Shown piece by piece: positions 42,460 through 46,302 of a stretch of DNA of 46,302 nucleotides (the first letter of the stretch is position 1; every line of letters starts with the position of its first letter). Below the pieces are notes generated by a model that did no database searches, was not told the DNA's origin, and was given only the letters and a program-made list of their open reading frames with translations. Made by a program: the position numbers and the translations under genes. The DNA is taken from the NCBI GenBank assembly GCA_964547995.1, contig CAZJRB010000057.1:1-46302 (forward strand). Direction: 5' to 3'. The DNA is from CAZJRB01 sp964547995. Lineage in GTDB: Bacteria > Planctomycetota > Planctomycetia > Pirellulales > Thermoguttaceae.

Positions 42460-43137
42460 ATGGGCATGCAAAGCCTCGTCCTGCTGATGTCCTTTTGCCT
42501 CGCTCCGCCGAGCAGCCCGCCGGCAACACCCGAGGTCGTATTTGGCAAGGCCGCCTCCGCGGTGGACGGTGACACCTTCGTCCTCAACGGCGAGAACGTC
42601 TACCTCGTTGGCGTCCGCGCCCCCGAGCTGGATCAACCGTACGGGAAGGAAGCCCGCAAGGCCCTCGAGAACATGGTCGCCAAGAAACTCGTCCGGGTGC
42701 ACGTCGGCGCACGCGACGACGAAGGGGGAGTCTTCGGCGTCGCTTACGTGGGAAAACTGTGCGTGAACACCGCGCTGGTTCGGCTGGGCCACGCGTGGCA
42801 CGACCAGGAGTCGCTGGAGTCGAAGACCTTGTCGAAGGCACAGAGCGAAGCCAAGCAGAAGCGGCGGGGTTTGTGGGCCGCGCCGGATCCGGTCCCGCCC
42901 TGGACGTGGCGAGAGAAGCACCCCCTGGACGATAACTCCGCCGCCGCGAAAGCCGCCAGGCCGTCTGCAAAGCCATCCACAAATACGGCACAGAAGACTC
43001 CTCTCAAAGGAGGCTACTGGCTGAACACCTCGACCGGCACCCGCCACAATTCAAAGTGCAGGTACTTCGGCAAGACAAAGAACGGCCGGCCCTGCGGCCC
43101 GAACGAGGGCAAGCCGTGCAAAATCTGCGGCGGGTGA
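42460..43137 (+). CDS. Staphylococcal-nuclease-like protein with lost active-site residues
   Basis: The protein has 225 residues from an ATG at 42460 (a second ATG at 42466 is equally possible), with a signal-like start MQSLVLLMSFCLA. Residues 25-145 align with the SNase fold: SAVDGDTFVLNG, YLVGVRAPELDQPYGKEA, CVNTALVRLGHAW and SEAKQKRRGLW. Against staphylococcal nuclease, D21 and E43 are kept. R35 is Tyr, D40 is Arg, and the R87 region reads EGGVFGVAYV with no arginine. It is therefore probably not a nuclease. The C-terminal 40 residues (GYWLNTSTGTRHNSKCRYFG, then a Cys-rich end CKICGG) form a separate small domain, probably metal-binding, with four cysteines. Confidence 0.78.
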   Translation: MGMQSLVLLMSFCLAPPSSPPATPEVVFGKAASAVDGDTFVLNGENVYLVGVRAPELDQPYGKEARKALENMVAKKLVRVHVGARDDEGGVFGVAYVGKLCVNTALVRLGHAWHDQESLESKTLSKAQSEAKQKRRGLWAAPDPVPPWTWREKHPLDDNSAAAKAARPSAKPSTNTAQKTPLKGGYWLNTSTGTRHNSKCRYFGKTKNGRPCGPNEGKPCKICGG

Positions 43138-43164
43138 CTCGAAAAAGCTCGAAAAAGCGGACGG

Positions 43165-43253
43165 CCATAAAGCCGCGACCGTTGGTCGCGCCGAGCGATG
43201 CCAGAAACCGTCGCGACCCGTGTTCGGCGCGACCAACGGTCGCGGCTTTATGG
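43165..43253. repeat. Palindromic element with perfect 30-base arms
   Basis: Bases 43165-43194 and 43224-43253 are exact reverse complements; the arm starts CCATAAAGCCGCGACCG. It is the same family as 11998, 13271 and the outer repeat at 15433. It lies between two convergent genes and could end both transcripts. Confidence 0.85.
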
Positions 43254-43362
43254 GCAAATGGCGAACTTCTTTCTGAGCGGCTTCTATGAGGACCATCAAA
43301 AAAGCGGGCTCGCTCGGCGCTGGTTTCCCAACGAACGACAAAGCACGCGCCGAACTCTGAAC

Positions 43363-43388
43363 GGCCGGGGGCAGGCGCCCCCTCCTTT
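43363..43388. repeat. Solo arm of the GC-rich palindrome family
   Basis: GGCCGGGGGCAGGCGCCCCC followed by TCCTTT matches the right arm of 41338-41412 and 22822-22937. No left arm is found in the preceding 150 bases. It lies 24 bases after a stretch of unrelated sequence, before the MFS stop. Confidence 0.55.
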
Positions 43389-43412
43389 GCTATTCTCGTA
43401 GAAGTGTGCCTG

Positions 43413-44609
43413 CTACTTTTCTTCCGCCAGCACACACCCCCGCCACACGCAGAACACGGCAAAACCCGCGCCGAGCACCCCCGTCGCCGCCCCCATAATC
43501 CCAAAGGTTTCTCCAATATCTCGTGTCGCGATGAACGGGTCTGCGACGATCCACGAGAAGAACTGCCCCAGGAAGATGCTCGTGGTCAATCCGCCCACCA
43601 GCCGGCCACGGACCGTCTCCGGTGAAACGGCCAGCAACCAAAGATTGAGATTCGGAATCAGCAACCCGAACCCCAGCCCGCTGAGGATCAAGCCGGTAAA
43701 CAGCAGCGGGTAGCCGTCCGCCATAAAGAGCACGCCGTAGCCGCCGCCCATCAAGGGCAACGCAACCGCAACCACAAAGGGAAAGCTCAACCACCGCCTC
43801 ACCCACCGGTACTGCCACGAAGCGACCGCCCCGGAAAGCGACACCGTCGCCAGCGCAATTCCCGCCTCAAACGGCGTGGTGCCGTACAATTGTTTCAACT
43901 GTTCCGGAAGGTACACCTGGACAATATAAAAGTGGGCCATCCCCCAGAATCCCAACGCGTAGAGTATCGCGACCATCGCCCTGGGCACACGGGCGTCCGC
44001 CAAGGACGCGGTTCGTGCGGTTTTCCCCGGCCGGTCGGGCTCGTAGATGCCCGCCAACACCGCCGGCACCAGCAACAACGCGGTCAGATAGACCAGAAAG
44101 GGCATCCTCCATCCGAAATTGGCCAGCAGCCCGCCGGTCATCAGAAACACGACTCCGCCCAGTGCCATGAAGGCCGACTGCCATCCCAGGAACCGGCGCC
44201 GGGGCGGGCCGTCGTAGTAGTCGCCGATCAGTGTCGTGCAGCAGGTCATCACGCCCGCCACGGCGAGCCCCAGCACGGCCCGCCCGACCAGAATCTGGTA
44301 CAGCGAAGTGCAGTAGAATCCGGAGCTTCCGCCAAGGGCGTAGAGGATCGTGCTGGCGACGAACAGCCGTTTGCGCCCCCAGCGGTCGACGACGAAACCC
44401 GCAAGCGGCGCCCCGCCGACGATCAGCAGCGCCGGCAAGGTCAGCACCAGCGTCGCCAGGAGTTCGGACATCGGCTCGTCCGCAAAGAACTCGGCAATCT
44501 CGGGCTTGGCCGGCGCCACGGCGGTTGCCGCCATCACCGTCAGCGAGCTGCCCACCAGCAGCGTGAATGCCCGGAGCTTGGGCCATCGATGCGGGGAATC
44601 ATGGACCAT
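43413..44609 (-). CDS. Major facilitator superfamily transporter
   Basis: The protein has 398 residues with about 12 hydrophobic segments. The MFS signature between segments 2 and 3 is clear: GFVVDRWGRKRLFVAS. A second, weaker copy of the motif (VRGRLVGGL) lies near the end. The size and pattern fit drug/metabolite exporters of the DHA1-like group, but the substrate cannot be told. It is divergent from the cardiolipin synthase gene; a paired TTGTACAA motif lies in the 98-base gap between them. Confidence 0.85.
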   Translation of the reverse strand: MVHDSPHRWPKLRAFTLLVGSSLTVMAATAVAPAKPEIAEFFADEPMSELLATLVLTLPALLIVGGAPLAGFVVDRWGRKRLFVASTILYALGGSSGFYCTSLYQILVGRAVLGLAVAGVMTCCTTLIGDYYDGPPRRRFLGWQSAFMALGGVVFLMTGGLLANFGWRMPFLVYLTALLLVPAVLAGIYEPDRPGKTARTASLADARVPRAMVAILYALGFWGMAHFYIVQVYLPEQLKQLYGTTPFEAGIALATVSLSGAVASWQYRWVRRWLSFPFVVAVALPLMGGGYGVLFMADGYPLLFTGLILSGLGFGLLIPNLNLWLLAVSPETVRGRLVGGLTTSIFLGQFFSWIVADPFIATRDIGETFGIMGAATGVLGAGFAVFCVWRGCVLAEEK

Positions 44610-44666
44610 GGGAGAATTTCAGGTTGTGCGGGATTGGCGCACCGTGCCCCGCCCCGTAAGCTACCA

Positions 44667-44685
44667 TTGTACAAGAATTGTACAA
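44667..44685. promoter_or_regulatory. Two TTGTACAA palindromes, one helical turn apart
   Basis: The palindrome TTGTACAA occurs at 44667-44674 and 44678-44685, as an 11-base direct repeat. It lies between the divergent MFS and cardiolipin synthase genes, 23 bases before the latter's start codon. The 11-base phase places both on one face of the helix, as for a cooperative repressor operator. Confidence 0.5.
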
Positions 44686-44707
44686 GAATACTACGGTAAT
44701 ACTACCC

Positions 44708-46174
44708 ATGATCTCACTGCCATTCTGTTCCTCGGACATCTCTTGGATCGACCGTCTGCTCGGTATTCCCAGCCGGGTAAACATCAATCCGATGTGGATC
44801 GTCGACCACTTGTTCCTTACCGCCGGATTTATCCTCTGCGTGGCGCTGGTCCTGCGCCTGCTGCACTCGCACCGGTCTCCGGGGGCAACCATCGCGTGGC
44901 TCCTTTCGATCGTGTTGATTCCGTACGTCGGCGTGCCGCTTTACATCATTTTCGGCGGCCGGAAATTCCACCGGATGGCCGGCCGCAAACGGGCGCTGTT
45001 CGACGCCGCCAAGGATACCCGATCCGACCGGAGCGATTCGCTGCGGACCATCGAACGGGTCCTCAGCACGGCCGGGATGCCGCCGGCTCGCCGCGGCAAC
45101 CGGATCGAGTTCCTCGCCGACGGCCAAACCGGCTATCGTGCCCTCGTTTCGGCGATCGAAGAAGCCGGGGAGTCGATCCACCTGATGACGTTCATCCTGA
45201 AAAAGGACGATACCGGCCGGGCCGTCGTCGATCTGCTCGCGCAAAAGGCCCGGGAAGGCATTGAAGTCAAGCTGCTGCTCGACGCGCTCGGTTGCCTGAC
45301 GACCCGCGGCCGCTTCGTCGATTCGATCCGCAAGGCCGGCGGAGAGATCGGCGTCTTCATGCCGGTGCTCCCTTTCCGCCGAAAGTGGTCGGCCAACCTG
45401 CGGAACCACCGCAAGGTCGTCATCATCGACGGCCGGACGGCCATCCTCGGCGGGATGAACCTGGCGGCCGAGTACATGGGCCCCAAACCCGATCCCGACC
45501 GGTGGCTCGACACGGCGGCGGTGGTCCGCGGACCGGCCGTGGCCGACCTCGATGCCATCTTCGCAAGCGATTGGAACTTCGCCACGGAACAATCGCTCGA
45601 GCCCTGCCAACCGCCGGATTCGGCCGGCGAAACAAACGGTTCGCTGGTCCAGATTGCCGCCAGCGGGCCCGACACGCCCGACGACATCGTCTACGAATCG
45701 ATATTCGCCGCGATCTTCGATGCGAAGGAGCGTATCTGGATCGTCACGCCGTACTTCGTTCCCGACGAACCGCTGTTGAAGGCGTTGAAGATGCAGGCCC
45801 GGCTGGGCACCGACGTGCGTATCATCATGCCGCGGCAGTCAAACCACCGGCTTGCCGACCTTGCCCGCGGCCGCCCCCTGCGCGAGTTGGCGGCCATCGG
45901 CGCCCGCGTCTTCCTCTGCGAACAAATGGTCCACGCCAAGCTGCTGATGATCGACCACACGCTGGCCGCCATCGGCTCGGCCAATCTCGACCAGCGGAGC
46001 TTCTACTTGAACTACGAAGTGCAACTCTTCATGTACTCCCCAAGCGAAATCCAGACAACGTGCCGGTGGATGGAGCAGCGGATCGCCGACTCGACCGAGA
46101 TGGGCAAAACCCGGGTCTCCGGCATGCGCGGCTGGGCCGAAGATCTCAGCGCACTGGTGGCCCCGTTGCTGTAG
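44708..46174 (+). CDS. cls: Cardiolipin synthase (phospholipase D family)
   Basis: The protein has 488 residues from the ATG at 44708; the ribosome site is poor, and the frame extends ten codons to a TTG across the TTGTACAA repeat. There are two N-terminal membrane spans (about 28-52 and 60-84). The two PLD motifs follow: NHRKVVIIDGRTAILGGMN with H234 and K236, and VHAKLLMIDHTLAAIGSANLD with H409 and K411. These are the bacterial Cls landmarks and the length is normal. It joins two phosphatidylglycerols to form cardiolipin, in line with cdsA at the other end of the window. Confidence 0.92.
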   Translation: MISLPFCSSDISWIDRLLGIPSRVNINPMWIVDHLFLTAGFILCVALVLRLLHSHRSPGATIAWLLSIVLIPYVGVPLYIIFGGRKFHRMAGRKRALFDAAKDTRSDRSDSLRTIERVLSTAGMPPARRGNRIEFLADGQTGYRALVSAIEEAGESIHLMTFILKKDDTGRAVVDLLAQKAREGIEVKLLLDALGCLTTRGRFVDSIRKAGGEIGVFMPVLPFRRKWSANLRNHRKVVIIDGRTAILGGMNLAAEYMGPKPDPDRWLDTAAVVRGPAVADLDAIFASDWNFATEQSLEPCQPPDSAGETNGSLVQIAASGPDTPDDIVYESIFAAIFDAKERIWIVTPYFVPDEPLLKALKMQARLGTDVRIIMPRQSNHRLADLARGRPLRELAAIGARVFLCEQMVHAKLLMIDHTLAAIGSANLDQRSFYLNYEVQLFMYSPSEIQTTCRWMEQRIADSTEMGKTRVSGMRGWAEDLSALVAPLL

Positions 46175-46302
46175 CTGCACCGGCCGCGTGAATTTTTTCC
46201 TTGTGCTCAGAACCCAGCGGTTTCGGGAAAGAATTCGCCTGCCGCAGACCGTTTGGCGAAGCGACCGGGTTGCGGAGGTTCGCCGTTCGGCGGTCCCCGG
46301 GG

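Noticed and set aside
46175..46302. Right end of the window after cardiolipin synthase
   Set aside because: No gene, hairpin or repeat could be supported in these 128 bases.

Overview
The window reads as a chromosomal segment of a GC-rich planctomycete. The evidence is the two Ser/Thr kinase-like proteins carrying the planctomycete-style N-terminal 'LLTDWQA.QL.AG' module, one fused to a surface LamG region, plus a sulfatase, a twin-arginine TIM-barrel sugar isomerase/epimerase and a GH127 glycosidase. An order-level placement (Pirellulales-like) is a guess. No rRNA, tRNA, CRISPR array, transposase or integrase was seen. One gene runs off the left edge.

Layout. (1) 1-2802 (-): a single-chain restriction-modification enzyme of Type ISP/IIG style, 3' end outside the window. 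(2) 3047-4716 (+): acyltransferase and CDP-diglyceride synthase, a two-gene phospholipid operon. (3) 4844-10021 (-): two kinase-like proteins that have both lost the DFG aspartate. (4) 10203-13159 (-): a sulfatase with two altered active-site positions, and isocitrate dehydrogenase. (5) 13450-16604 (+): GH127 glycosidase and a UroD-family protein, each starting just downstream of a copy of the same palindromic element. (6) 16663-22741 (-): a 1429-residue TPR protein and two overlapping YdcF/DUF218 membrane proteins. (7) 23003-28594 (-): a complete pseudaminic acid operon, pseB-pseC-pseF-pseG/H-pseI, the last four joined by ATGA overlaps. (8) 28807-31834 (+): an oppositely directed, lower-GC operon with a possible 49-residue peptide, an ATP-grasp/HAD fusion and two methyltransferases. 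(9) 31973-34263 (-): TIM-barrel protein, glucose-1-phosphate thymidylyltransferase and an RmlC-like epimerase. (10) 34360-46174: mixed genes (radical SAM, two BON proteins, APS kinase, alpha-glucan phosphorylase, YqgE, an LRR protein, a degenerate nuclease-like protein, an MFS transporter and cardiolipin synthase).

How it fits together. The 21-34 kb stretch is a surface-glycan region. It makes CMP-pseudaminic acid and a dTDP-sugar, and its divergent partner operon looks like a modification module. Two near-mirror sigma70-like promoters (28639-28668 and 28807-28836, both with an 18-base spacer) sit between the two operons.

The gaps between genes are full of small palindromic elements of several families, some nested inside one another. 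The clearest is at 15433-15609, where three perfect or near-perfect inverted repeats are stacked. All copies lie between genes. They are best explained as non-autonomous mobile or REP/MITE-like elements that may also act as terminators or leaders.

The strongest leads for new biology are the divergent ATP-grasp/HAD-methyltransferase module, the nested palindromes, and several enzyme-like proteins whose catalytic residues are consistently altered.
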